Positions 34,541 through 45,075 of a DNA stretch of 50,821 bases are shown piece after piece. Positions within the stretch are counted from its first letter, which is position 1, and every line of letters begins with the position of its first letter. The position numbers and the translations under genes were made by a program. Source of the DNA: Hemicentrotus pulcherrimus (lineage: Eukaryota; Echinodermata; Echinoidea; Camarodonta; Strongylocentrotidae); the NCBI GenBank assembly GCA_003118195.1, contig BEXV01000083.1, positions 24,117 through 74,937 on the forward strand. The letters are read 5' to 3'. The notes beneath the pieces were generated by a model. It was not told the DNA's origin and ran no database searches. It was given only the letters and a program-made list of their open reading frames with translations.

Positions 34541-36499
34541 TGTTATATGAACAATATAGTAGGTAGATATGTGAATATCTTCGATTCTGAAAAGGTTTAA
34601 AGTTTGTTTGTTTTAATATATGATTATATATATATATATATTATATGAGAGGTGAAACCGTATATCACCTGCTCACTGTTTACAGTGCATTGTGTTTTTA
34701 ATGTTCATAAAATTCCTTAATATGGGACGGTGACATCGCTTTGAAGTATTTTGCTAATGATCGCCTTTGTTTGATGTATGTCAAGAGTTTATTTCGACAT
34801 GCGAATTGAATAGAATTGTCCACCCACGGCAAGTCGAGGACATTGTCCTTGCTACTTTAAGAAGACTCTTAAAAAGACGTTGGTCGCTCAATTTGCCATA
34901 CTCCCTCGAAATCAAGGAAAATTACAGGTTGTTTTTAACATTCCGCCCCCTTTGCTTTCTGAAAATCCCAAGTCCGCCCCTTTCTATCATACTCGAGCAC
35001 ACTCATATTCTACAAAACCTTCAGTATACATGACATTTGAAGACTCTGTAATCTAAAAGAACACTATCAAAGAGTTAAACGAAAGATTTTGTTCGAAATT
35101 TATTACACTATAATTTTGTGAAGCCCTCATGTAAATATTTAATTAATACATATAAAGATTTTCAAAAAAAAAGATCTCTTGGCAGGTGGCAGGTCACATG
35201 TTAGAGCATTAGTCATGCTTTGGACTTTCGAATGATACTGGTTGCATATTTGAATATTAAATTCATTGTAATGTGTATGCATCTTGGTGAAAGCGAATTC
35301 GTGACATGTAGGAGTCGCGCAGAATGTCATCTCGATCCCTTTCTAACATCTCGTTCTATCCGCAAAATGTGCTGTAAATTTAACATTTATTTTAAAAAAA
35401 TTGTCATCCCTTTTCTGTAAATGAATTTTAAAAAGGGTATCTGTCATATAACACATTTTCATAATCAATCATTTCTACAGAGTCCATTGTTACCTTTGCA
35501 GAATAACTTCAAACGCCAGTATATTTTGTTCTTCAGAATCCTCCTGTCAAAGTTGTATGAAGCCTTTAAACCTGATAGCTTGCTGGGCTAATGACCGAGC
35601 GAGCAGAGAAGATCAAATCACTGCTCAATTATGGACAGCCACAATAATCTCTTTTACGTATCTTGTCTGTGAGACAGTCAAGCAAATATCTCTCCCTATG
35701 ATAAATTGGTGGGCTTTTTGTCAAGTCGTCTACCCAACATCGAAGACGTAATAAGATTTGTTTACATTAGGCTAAAGCAAAAACGAAGATTGAATAACGA
35801 GATTGCATCTATACACCGTCCGCAATGTTATAAAATAACAGTTCAAGATTAAAAAAGAGTACATGTGATTTGTTTCTACTTTCATGATATCTGGTTATTT
35901 TTGTACCACGAACAGGAAAAGACTTTCACGTTCACACTGTAAAATCGTGATAAAGACAACCTAGAATTGGCTAAATATATGGTAATTATTGACAACAATT
36001 ATTCATTTGTAATTCAGAAAATTTATTCACTGAGAAAAATCTATGAGGGGTAATTTGGCAAGTTTTAATGGTAAATTATTTTGTTGTTGTTGGGGCACTG
36101 TATATGATAGTGAAAACAGGCCTCATTGTACTGACTCACTGTTTAGTAATATGTATTGATCATATATCAATCAATATCTATTACATCAGGACTACATAGA
36201 TTTAGAATAAACATCGTAAGTACCCAATTAATTGGAAAAATAACGTTCAAGATTATTTCTGTCAATAGCATTATAGGGATAAGCAGGTTCGAATGGATTG
36301 TCGGAACAATTTTTTGACAGGATTCCCATTTTAGAAGGAAAACAAATTTAGACATCTGCATTGCAGATTTTTCAAAGGACTTATGTACACTATTATCACT
36401 TTAATGCTAAATATATTACTCATTGCAGATGTAGTATCGAAAATAATATCGCTAGTGATATTCGTTTGTCTCGCAATGAGGTCAATAAGGAATCTAAAG
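34541..36499. other. Gene-free AT-rich DNA
   Basis: Short TA tract at about 34626-34642. Open frames at 34767-35033 and 35557-35751 carry no recognisable domain and are not called. Confidence 0.45.
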
Positions 36500-36542
36500 A
36501 TCACGACGTTTCGTGCGCCGCTGCAACACTTCGTCAGGTGAT
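36500..36542 (-). ncRNA. Hammerhead-ribozyme-like motif
   Basis: On the minus strand: ATCAC (stem I), CTGACGA (fits core CUGANGA), a stem-II hairpin of 18 bases (GUGU/GCAC plus GC/GC around AGCG, one bulge), GAAAC, GTC (cleavage-type triplet), GTGAT (pairs perfectly with ATCAC). Stem III would be only the self-complementary ACGU, so cleavage would need a dimer, as is known for minimal type I hammerheads of Penelope-like elements and retrozymes. An extra A between CTGACGA and stem II is a departure from the consensus and may mean it is inactive, or an unrelated repeat. Confidence 0.35.
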
Positions 36543-37285
36543 ACACATGTATGTAAGCAAGCGTGTTTTATACTCTACGGGAAGACCAGCGCGGCGGTCA
36601 GTAAATTCAAGCAAAAAATTGCTTTTATTTGTCTTTTTCTTATATTTAGTAATGAGATCAGTGAGTGTGGGTGACTTTCGAGAGTCTCGACCCGACACCT
36701 ATTATTGATAAACTAAACATTTTGTTTTTCTTACACAACATGGTAAAATTTACAAAATTAATCTAACTGTTCATGACAACTGGGTACCCAGTAGGATGTG
36801 ACCGTCACTGTTGGTCAAACAGTTTTTGAGTGTTCAGTATAAACGCATGGCTGGAATGCTTCCCAAGGAGTGGAGATTGTGCACACAATGTGTGCGGGCA
36901 AGCATTGAATCAATAACCGGGGTAATAATATATTTGTAAAGCGCTTAGAGACATTTGTGATAAGTAATAATTAAAAGCTAAATATTATTATTAAAATTAT
37001 TATTAGAAGAAGATTGTTCAATCGTCAGCAAATATTATGGAAAACTTTTCTAGTTGATATCATGATTAAAACCAATACGACATACACAAACCATTTGGCA
37101 TATGTAAAATAGTACCATGTCAAAATATTACATACATTCATATGCAATTACGTATTTATGAGACACATTTCCCTTATGTATTATATTCTTTAATCATTTT
37201 GTATAATACCCTCACATCTACTTGACTTTGGTTAACTTTGATTTTTTTTTTATTACGTTTAAGGTATACATCTATGCCCATCTAT
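36543..37285. other. Gene-free AT-rich DNA
   Basis: Nothing else supported. Confidence 0.45.
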
Positions 37286-37312
37286 ACACACACACACACA
37301 CACACACACACA
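37286..37312. repeat. (CA)n microsatellite
   Basis: About 13 CA units. Confidence 0.95.
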
Positions 37313-37615
37313 ACGTTCACCCACACAACAAACGCGACAATCGACAACAAAGACCAATTTACAGTTTGTATAGATCTACAATTTGTATTTTCTTTTGTAT
37401 GCAGGCTACGGTGGAACTTGATAGTATCGTAGCAAACTGGATAGTAAAAAATGTAATTCCATTCCATAAAATGGTGCTAAAATTAACTCAATGTGAACGG
37501 ATTTACTCGTATCTGTTTATGGAATAGAGGCGGTATTTTTTTTTTTGCCCGCTCGCTAACGACCTTATTGACCTGCGAAGGAATCTAAGGTCGGTCATGG
37601 TGTACAGTAAGTGAA

Positions 37616-37648
37616 GTAAACAAGTAGCCTAATTAAGACAAATGACCT
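37616..37648 (+). promoter_or_regulatory. Bipartite GTAAACAA / CTAATTAAGACAAAT motif, copy 1
   Basis: GTAAACAA (a forkhead-type word), 5 bases, CTAATTAAGACAAAT (contains homeodomain core TAATTA), 2 bases, CCT. Related copies at 40391 and 42743 in the same orientation. Confidence 0.45.
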
Positions 37649-37767
37649 TAAGCATGTCCTAAACACAGCCCGTTAAGTAGATGAGAGATGATAATGACAT
37701 AAACACTCCCCGTTCCCTCCCATTCGATGAGACCATATTCAAATGAACCCTTAAAGAGACTGTCCCT

Positions 37768-37950
37768 TTTGCAGCCAACATCAAATTCTGTAGAACTTTG
37801 CAGGAATTATGAATATTTATTTATTTATTTATTTATTTATTTATTCATGTCATGTATGTCCTATCTGTAAAATTTGCAGCCAACATCAAATTCTGAAGAA
37901 CTTTGCAGGAATTATGAATATATATGTCATGGATGTCCTATCTGTAAAAT
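37768..37950. repeat. Tandem duplication with an internal (TTTA)n in one copy
   Basis: Copy 1 (37768-37872) and copy 2 (37873-37950) both begin TTTGCAGCCAACATC and end GTCCTATCTGTAAAA. They differ at a few bases and by a (TTTA)8-type insertion (37814-37845) present only in copy 1, so the microsatellite expanded after, or shrank after, duplication. Confidence 0.9.
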
Positions 37951-40390
37951 TGAAACGTTAGCAGTGTCCTATAGTATTCAAATTATGCAAGGAAATCCGT
38001 CCACCTTCTAGAATTCACTGTCAGACTCTATTGAGAGACTGACTGACCTATTTTTTCTTTGGTAATAACAAACATAGAATGAGCTATAACAGGTATATAA
38101 ACATTTTCCTACAATCAATAACCCACTACTTATAATGGCCAAAATTAAACTGATTGAATCTTTGTGCAGCACAAATCGTACGACCATTTGGTGAAAGGGT
38201 AGGAAAATCAGACTATCACTTAGGTGCTTGCAATCACTTAAGTCAATTCGACAACCAATGATCGTTATTTTCCAACTAAAAGCCTTTTCAAGCCCTCTCG
38301 TTTGAGGGAAGTTCCAAATTAGTATTGACTTTCAAATGCAGTTGAAATTTAACCTTTTCATTTAATGACCTACTAATGAGACGTAGTACCTTTTAAGGTT
38401 CGATTTGATGTGATTTGATTCGATTTTTTCTATTTCTGTTTAAATATGAGCATGATAAGCATGGCCAAGGAACACATTAATTCAATGACTGCAAAAATTA
38501 ACATTAACTTATCCAATAAGATTGTATAAAATATCAAAAAAATATATTGAAGAACAGAAAATGATAACGGAACGGAAAATGTATTATTTCTTCTACCAAG
38601 TAAATACCGCACCCACTGAGTATTTTGTTTTAATCTAAAGTTTCGTCAGGTATTTTGGAAACGTCCCGTTTATAAGTGGGATACTGAAAGTATTACTGAA
38701 TCAAATTTTAACTCAAATCAAAGAAACTTTTATTTTGTTCGATTTTTTCCGTTTCAAAAAACACGAGTGCGTACATGCATGATTATAATTACACAATTTT
38801 AACTTAAGTTTACTTCCCGTGAGCATGGGTTTATGATCAAACAAGGACGTTGAGCCCAAATAAAGAGTCCTCTAAAATCTGATTTAGAAAAAAAAATAAT
38901 GATAAGATATCGAATAAGCATTTACCATTTTAATTATTGTAACGCATGCATTGAAATAATTTATTTAAACAAAAGAAATGACATATACTTTCAAAGCCAA
39001 AAGATTTATTTGATTCACCCCTTTTTTACGTTGGTATGATATCTTTAATATTCCGAAACTCAGTGTACTATTACGGGTGAATTAAGGGACACTGGTTCTA
39101 TGAACATTTGCCCCACAAAAAAAATTGTCATGAATGTTCGCAATCTCAAACATAACAATGCCTTGAAAACGTTCCTAAATTCGATGGCATGACAAGATAT
39201 ATATTTGGTATCATACCTAATGATGTTAAATTAAGCTTTAACAAGGGAAAAATAGTGTTGTTTAAAGGGTTATTTCTTTAATCATAACTCATAAGTGAAC
39301 TCATTCCTTTTTTTTTATTTTTTTTTATCATCGAGCAAACTAAGCTCAATCTTTTAAATCATATTTTTCGCATGTCGAATTTGCTTTGAAAAAGGTATGA
39401 ATCGACTTATATAAATGGCGTTTAATTTCTTTTTCATTCGATATGGTATGTATCATGCTAAATCATGAGTATTAGTCAAAATGTCGCTTCAAAGGTCAAA
39501 TTTCGTTCAACCGGCCAAACAATTGTCTAGTGAGCATTTTCTGAAGGAGACTAAACAAACAAACAAACAAACACATAATCAAGCATGAATACTTGAAATA
39601 CCACAGTGTATAAGCTTTGATATGCGCGGATAGTTTATCAAACTTTAACGATAGGAAGTGATTTTTATCACGTTTTAATAGGTTCATCCTTATTCCTGGC
39701 TGTAAAATGGGAAAACCCCTTTCCAAATTGGAAAGTGAAGTTATCTTGACTGATTATGTTGTTTGTATGTCTCTATTTGTATCACATTTACAGTTTATTC
39801 GACATGTGCTATTATTCCATTTAATGTAACTTTCCACACAAACACTCAAAAGAACCCAATGAAGGTCATTTCATCATCATGATCCGCACAAATTGACTAC
39901 CTGTCATAAGCGTTTTCTGTATATTTGTGTGTGTAAAATCCCTATAAGTGCCTAATTCGGTTACTGTTTAAAAATGTATTCATATTTGCTTTTCCCCCCT
40001 TTCTGTTCTTCCTAGTTTTAAATGAAAGTAATTTTTACTAGTACTCGATAATATGATAGAAATTTAAGAGAAATATGACTCTCGTGAATTCACCCGTTTT
40101 CTGAGAAAGTGCCCGAATTATACAGGTTTAGTTATTCAAGAAGCATTTTACTAGAATTCTTACAAATGATGGTTGAATAGATTTGAATCGATTCTTCATC
40201 AGTTCCATCACAATCTCAATTAAAATTCCTTCCTTAAGGAAATTAAGGAAAACGTTAAGCACATATTTTTTTCGTTTTAAATTCAAATTTAATGCACTGC
40301 TGTTTAAATTTAGGAGAGAAACGGGTACATGGCTTGAACCTTGCCCGTACAAAGACAGAGGAAGGTCGTAGTATGCTGACTATTCATGCA
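37951..40390. other. Gene-free AT-rich DNA
   Basis: An AAAC repeat lies at 39553-39572. No gene. Confidence 0.5.
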
Positions 40391-40430
40391 GTAAACAAGA
40401 GTGACACGTACTAATTAAGACAAATTACCT
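40391..40430 (+). promoter_or_regulatory. Bipartite GTAAACAA / CTAATTAAGACAAAT motif, copy 2
   Basis: Same two words separated by 12 bases, then 2 bases and CCT. The sequence just before (GGAAGGTCG) resembles the flank of copy 1 (CTAAGGTCG). Confidence 0.45.
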
Positions 40431-41540
40431 CACACATGGTATCATATGGGTTATATACAACTTATTCGTCATTGATAAAAGAATAAGACATCCGTGGTCG
40501 GTGACCATTAATCAATCCAGGGTTACGACACGTAATGAACTCGTTATTATCAATTTAAAGGTAGTAGTTTCATTATGTCCTCATTTAATATGCCGTTGAC
40601 ATTCTTTAAACGAAATTAACATCTTATAAATCAATTTACTGAATAAACATTCCCTAGTGTTTGATGCGAAGAGGGATATGAGCATTATCGTTCCCAAATT
40701 ACGGATCATTTTGAGGACACCCCTGTCCAAACACACACGCACACACGCATGCTTTACAAAGAGTACCAAATTTTCCATGATTATTGATCCTACAAAATAA
40801 GAGAGCAACGCAATACATTTAAGCGACTGGTTTGGGCGATTAAAAGATCAATCGTAGATAGCTTGATCACAAATTTTAAAAAATATTACAAATACACTGA
40901 GATAAGAATGTTAATACTTTTGTTCCCGCTAAAAGGATACAATTGCAGCATAAAAGAAAATCCTCATGAATGCTCTTAGTATGTGGATGTTTACTGCCAC
41001 TCCTACCCATAGGCGGATCCCTTAAAATGTAAAGGTAGACGCACTCTGTAAAACAACTCCATCGAATCCTGGAATATTATCACTGTTTACACTCATCCAC
41101 ATCCTTACTCGATAATGCAAGTCGATAAGCCAATGTTTTGAGACATTAAAGCAATACTGAGCCCTCCAGAGGGAGATACTAAAACTGTTTGTCCAAAACT
41201 CATTCATTATGCAAAGATAGCCCCTGGATCAACCGAAGGATAAATTCAGAAATTGATATAAAAAGGGAGAAAGCAAATTGAAAGTGTCTTGCCTTGTACA
41301 ACATATCCCTCTTGTCGTATTGCACCATACAGTACATTAAAGTGACTTGGTAACATTGTTGACGGTTGATGAAAAAAAAATTGCTTAATTTTTGTATAAA
41401 ATGTTACTTACTATATTCCTTCTACTGTACTAACCCTCTGACATGAAAATAATCCTGAAAAAATTCTCAAACCACAAAGATATCTCTGGTTTTCTTTGAA
41501 GGCGTCGATGTACGACACCCTCTAACAGTGATTAACAGTA
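40431..41540. other. Gene-free AT-rich DNA
   Basis: Short CA tract at about 40730-40749. Nothing else. Confidence 0.5.
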
Positions 41541-41708
41541 AATTCTCCCAACCATTTTTGAATTTTTCCAACCGTTTTTCCATGGAAAAAAGACATAAAA
41601 CAGGCTATAAAAAATGTAAAGCCATTTTTTTGCTTTGTGAGATTTCCATTCACCTAAAATGTAATTAAATTGTAGTAATTAAATTGTAGGAATATAGTTG
41701 GGAGAATT
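41541..41708. mobile_element. MITE-like inverted repeat, 168 bp
   Basis: AATTCTCCCAACCAT (41541-41555) and ATAGTTGGGAGAATT (41694-41708) are reverse complements with one mismatch. The interior is AT-rich and holds TAATTAAATTGTAG twice in tandem near the right end. No clear target duplication, so the assignment is tentative. Confidence 0.4.
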
Positions 41709-42742
41709 AAGGAATCGATCAGATCAGTTTTCCCCAATTTGTACCATAAATAATGGTCCGTTTTTATTCAAATTTTCAGATTATCTTTAATTGTACATCT
41801 AGCATTGAAGTCACTACCTTAGCACCACTATCTCTCATCTGAATAATTTTGCCAAGTCCCTTAAGGGATTTGGAAATATGTACCCCTAGAGTTGCTTTCC
41901 TGCAATACGAGGCGATAAATGCTAATATCCAGTTTTCAAAGTTTGAATTTCTTCCTTGTTCCGTGTCATTTCAAGAGGATGGGGCTGGGGTTGACTGGAG
42001 AATTAACTTCATGTATTTACATTTCAGTAATATACATCTTCTGTTCAAAATTGCATATTCCATCTTTTAGATACGGACAGAAATGGACATTGCATAATGA
42101 TTTGCAATTAAATATCGTTGACAATTAGGAATATGTTTTCTCGATTTAGTAAGATACGTATCATAAACAGTGCAGTACTCTAATATTCTGTTCCTGCCGT
42201 GGCACAGTATGGTAAAAAAATCTTTGAATTTCAACCACAAAAATATATTTCGTTTCCTCAGGTACTTGAAAAAAGTTTAATATCTCTCCCCAACCCATCA
42301 ATTAGGATAATATTTGATGTTTATATCACTTAGGGGAGATGAAATGAGTTGAGATTGGATGATAAAACGTAAAACGTTTATGAGTGTGTAATTCTTTTTG
42401 TGAAAAGGAATTAGGGCATTTATTCCAGTACACAACATAGTAGAAGAAAATATTAACATTCATGTTGTCGTCATGAGACTTTTTTTTAATGGTTCTTGAA
42501 AAGCGAATCTAGTGTCAGAAACACAGGACATTTTTTCATCAGGTTTAGGTACTTCTGGAATATATTTTACTTTTTTAGAACAAATACGAAACAGACTGGC
42601 ATTTATTTTAAATCTTTTGCTTTAAATATATTACCTGTCACAAATACAGCTCTTTGTTTTTGTGCTTTTCAATTTGGTTTCAAATCAAACAACCTTTCAT
42701 ATTGCAATTTTAGATGAGAGCGTCCATTAGTTGGTTAATATC
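41709..42742. other. Gene-free AT-rich DNA
   Basis: Frames of about 70 codons here overlap each other without domain evidence. Confidence 0.45.
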
Positions 42743-42776
42743 GTAAACAACCACCCCTAATTAAGACAAATTGCCT
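42743..42776 (+). promoter_or_regulatory. Bipartite GTAAACAA / CTAATTAAGACAAAT motif, copy 3
   Basis: Same two words separated by 6 bases, then 2 bases and CCT. Confidence 0.45.
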
Positions 42777-43084
42777 GACAGATCCTATGCTATGCTATAC
42801 ACATTACGACGAGCGTTACATGCCCATCCTCCACACCCAACCGTTATGAATAGCATATTATACCGTCATTGTAAATGACTTCCACCTGCACGCACGCCCC
42901 ATATTTCATACATGCCATACGGCATGTCACTAAGCGAACCGACAGATGCATATAAGGAGGCCACCGAACTTTCAACCAATGACAGCCAAGAAAGGGTGCC
43001 AAATCATGACGTCACAGTTTCCCTTCATCCTTGGCTCGTCACGCACCCCAAAACGGAGAAGAAAATGCCCCACTTTTACTTGCG

Positions 43085-43140
43085 GTTCACTCACACATAC
43101 ACTCACACACACACACACCCACACGCACACCTTCACCCAC
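43085..43140. repeat. (CA)n microsatellite
   Basis: CA repeat with CCC and CG interruptions; a TGACGTCA word lies about 75 bases upstream. Confidence 0.9.
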
Positions 43141-43350
43141 CCTGAACGCGCACACTTTTTCATAGCCGGGCATTAATTCCTTTCAGGTTTTGTCAAATAA
43201 GAATCATTCTGATATTTTTCATTTGAAGATATTTTGATTGATTACTTTTATAGATCATTACATGTTTTTCTTTTCTTGTGTAATTTTCTGTCCATCACAA
43301 TCATTTATTTCATGATTAAATGGTTCCATTGTTTCTGCACATACAAACAG

Positions 43351-43500
43351 GAAGCTTACCCTGTATGCTATAGATCGGTATACATTAAAGAGGAGCCTAT
43401 ACATTTAGATCAAAGAAATTTCGAACCTGCCCTGCCCGACTGGTTTATATATGATTTGCTTAACTGGCTTTTTGCAGTCTTTACCATTCTGTTACTATAA
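43351..43500 (+). CDS. Candidate terminal exon, unidentified
   Basis: An acceptor-like CATACAAACAG (ends 43350) opens a phase-0 frame of 49 codons to TAA at 43498-43500. The start (EAYPVCYRSVYIKEEPIHLD) is protein-like; the end is a hydrophobic run (LLNWLFAVFTILLL) that could be a membrane segment or simply T-rich DNA. The polypyrimidine tract is only fair. No family recognised and no partner exon found. Confidence 0.2.
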   Translation, partial: EAYPVCYRSVYIKEEPIHLDQRNFEPALPDWFIYDLLNWLFAVFTILLL

Positions 43501-43605
43501 CAAGATTCTGCTAAGATTTAAACCAAATATAATGTTCAGAGAATTAGGGAGAAGCAGAGGGTGAGATAACAGAAATCAAAGGAGACATCGTAGAGTAGAG
43601 CAACT

Positions 43606-43638
43606 CACACACGCGCGCGCACACGTACGCACACACAC
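43606..43638. repeat. CA/CG microsatellite
   Basis: CACACGCGCG-type alternation. Confidence 0.9.
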
Positions 43639-44439
43639 CTACAGAAAATACTACATTTTCGACTATTGGTATAGGGGCTAATATCGCATTTGCTTGTTCC
43701 TTCTACAAAAACTTTTTTGAAAGTAAGAACAAGAAGAAAAAAAGGATGTTCGTGTCACTCACGAGACATTAGCTCCAAATCACTCAACAGCTTCACCGAT
43801 ATGTGTCGCAATGGATTTGAGTTTTTCTCAAATTGTGCGAGTAAGCTCTTTCACAGTCGGCATCTTATGGCCGTGTGAATAAAGTCATCTACCGCCACTT
43901 AAGTAGTAGATGATTAAGCCTAATTGAACATGACGCTTACCAAGTGATGATTATACATGCAAAGTATGTTCACACTACCAACGAAGAATAAAGTTACGTT
44001 CACATGGTGAGAGTCATTTTGTCAAAACTTTGCGGATCTTTCGATTTCCATTCGCAACATTCCTTGTTTATTTCATTTGCATTAATGTGTTATTCATTTA
44101 GGCCTATTTTTGTACTACAACGTGTTCTTATCACAACCATTACCCTGTGATAAGTGTCGATTATAAAAAAGTTGTTGTTGCCGTGGCTTTCAGAAAAAAT
44201 ATTGTAAACTAATACAACATCATACTTTGTAAGAAAGGCTTAAACGGTTTCCTTTTTGTTTCATCTAAAAATATCATCGTACTCCCTTACTGAAGCCGTA
44301 GATAACTCAATGCAATTCTAGAGTCCAATATTACTACCTCTAAAACATGTACAAATATCAGGAATGGTGTTATTTTCTAGGTGGAAACGGGGAGGGTGTT
44401 TGACAAGCACACGTTGGATAGCGTACCTGTGACCTCGCT
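43639..44439. other. Gene-free AT-rich DNA
   Basis: Nothing supported. Confidence 0.5.
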
Positions 44440-44760
44440 TTCAACTTGCTCGATGTCAAGTCACCCTCTGCCTCCCCTCTTATTTTTCTTCGCTGCCACT
44501 AATGGCCCGCTAAGGCTTTCGATTGATCATTAGCTGGCTTGTTGACAGCTCCTAAACCAACACATGTTTGACAGCATCACGAACCTCCGTCGTTTCTGTC
44601 TTGTGGAGGCATCGCGAACCTTCTTCATCAAATCCTGTATCGATGGATTGTCGTGGGTGATGACCAGATTACGATGCCGAAATTACGATAATCGGAGAAT
44701 ATCAAGCTAGGATGGAGCTGCCGGGATGCCCCGTCCCCGCCGAAAATGAATCCTTCTTCA
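44440..44760. promoter_or_regulatory. GC-richer patch, candidate conserved non-coding element
   Basis: Stands out in composition but has no open frame. It holds two TTGACAGC words (44542, 44568; TALE-homeodomain type), a GCATCRCGAACCT direct repeat (44574, 44609) and ATTGATCATTAG near 44522. Confidence 0.3.
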
Positions 44761-44992
44761 TTTAAGTGTGCTTTGCCTGATCGTTATTGATGATGACCCC
44801 TTTACGAGAACAAAACCGAGCTGGATTTAGTTTCAACATTATAATTAACAAATATGTATACAACGAAAACAAAGGTGGAACCCAAGAGGCCCAACCCGGA
44901 CCCAAGAAAAAGAAAGGAATAAATAAAAGAAAAGGGCATGGGGTAATAAATACGCTTTACGTAACTCGAAGCTACCCATTTTTATTCTTCTA

Positions 44993-45075
44993 CCCCCCCC
45001 CCCCCTTCGTCACCCCCACCCCAAAGAATGAAGGATTAAGCCCCCTGTTTTTTTTTATATCTGGACACGCTACTG
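44993..45075. mobile_element. C13 run plus possible transposon terminus
   Basis: Thirteen C (44993-45005), then C-rich DNA, then on the minus strand CAGTAGCGTGTCCAG (45061-45075), similar to the words at 2068-2088 and 49170-49188. Confidence 0.4.
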
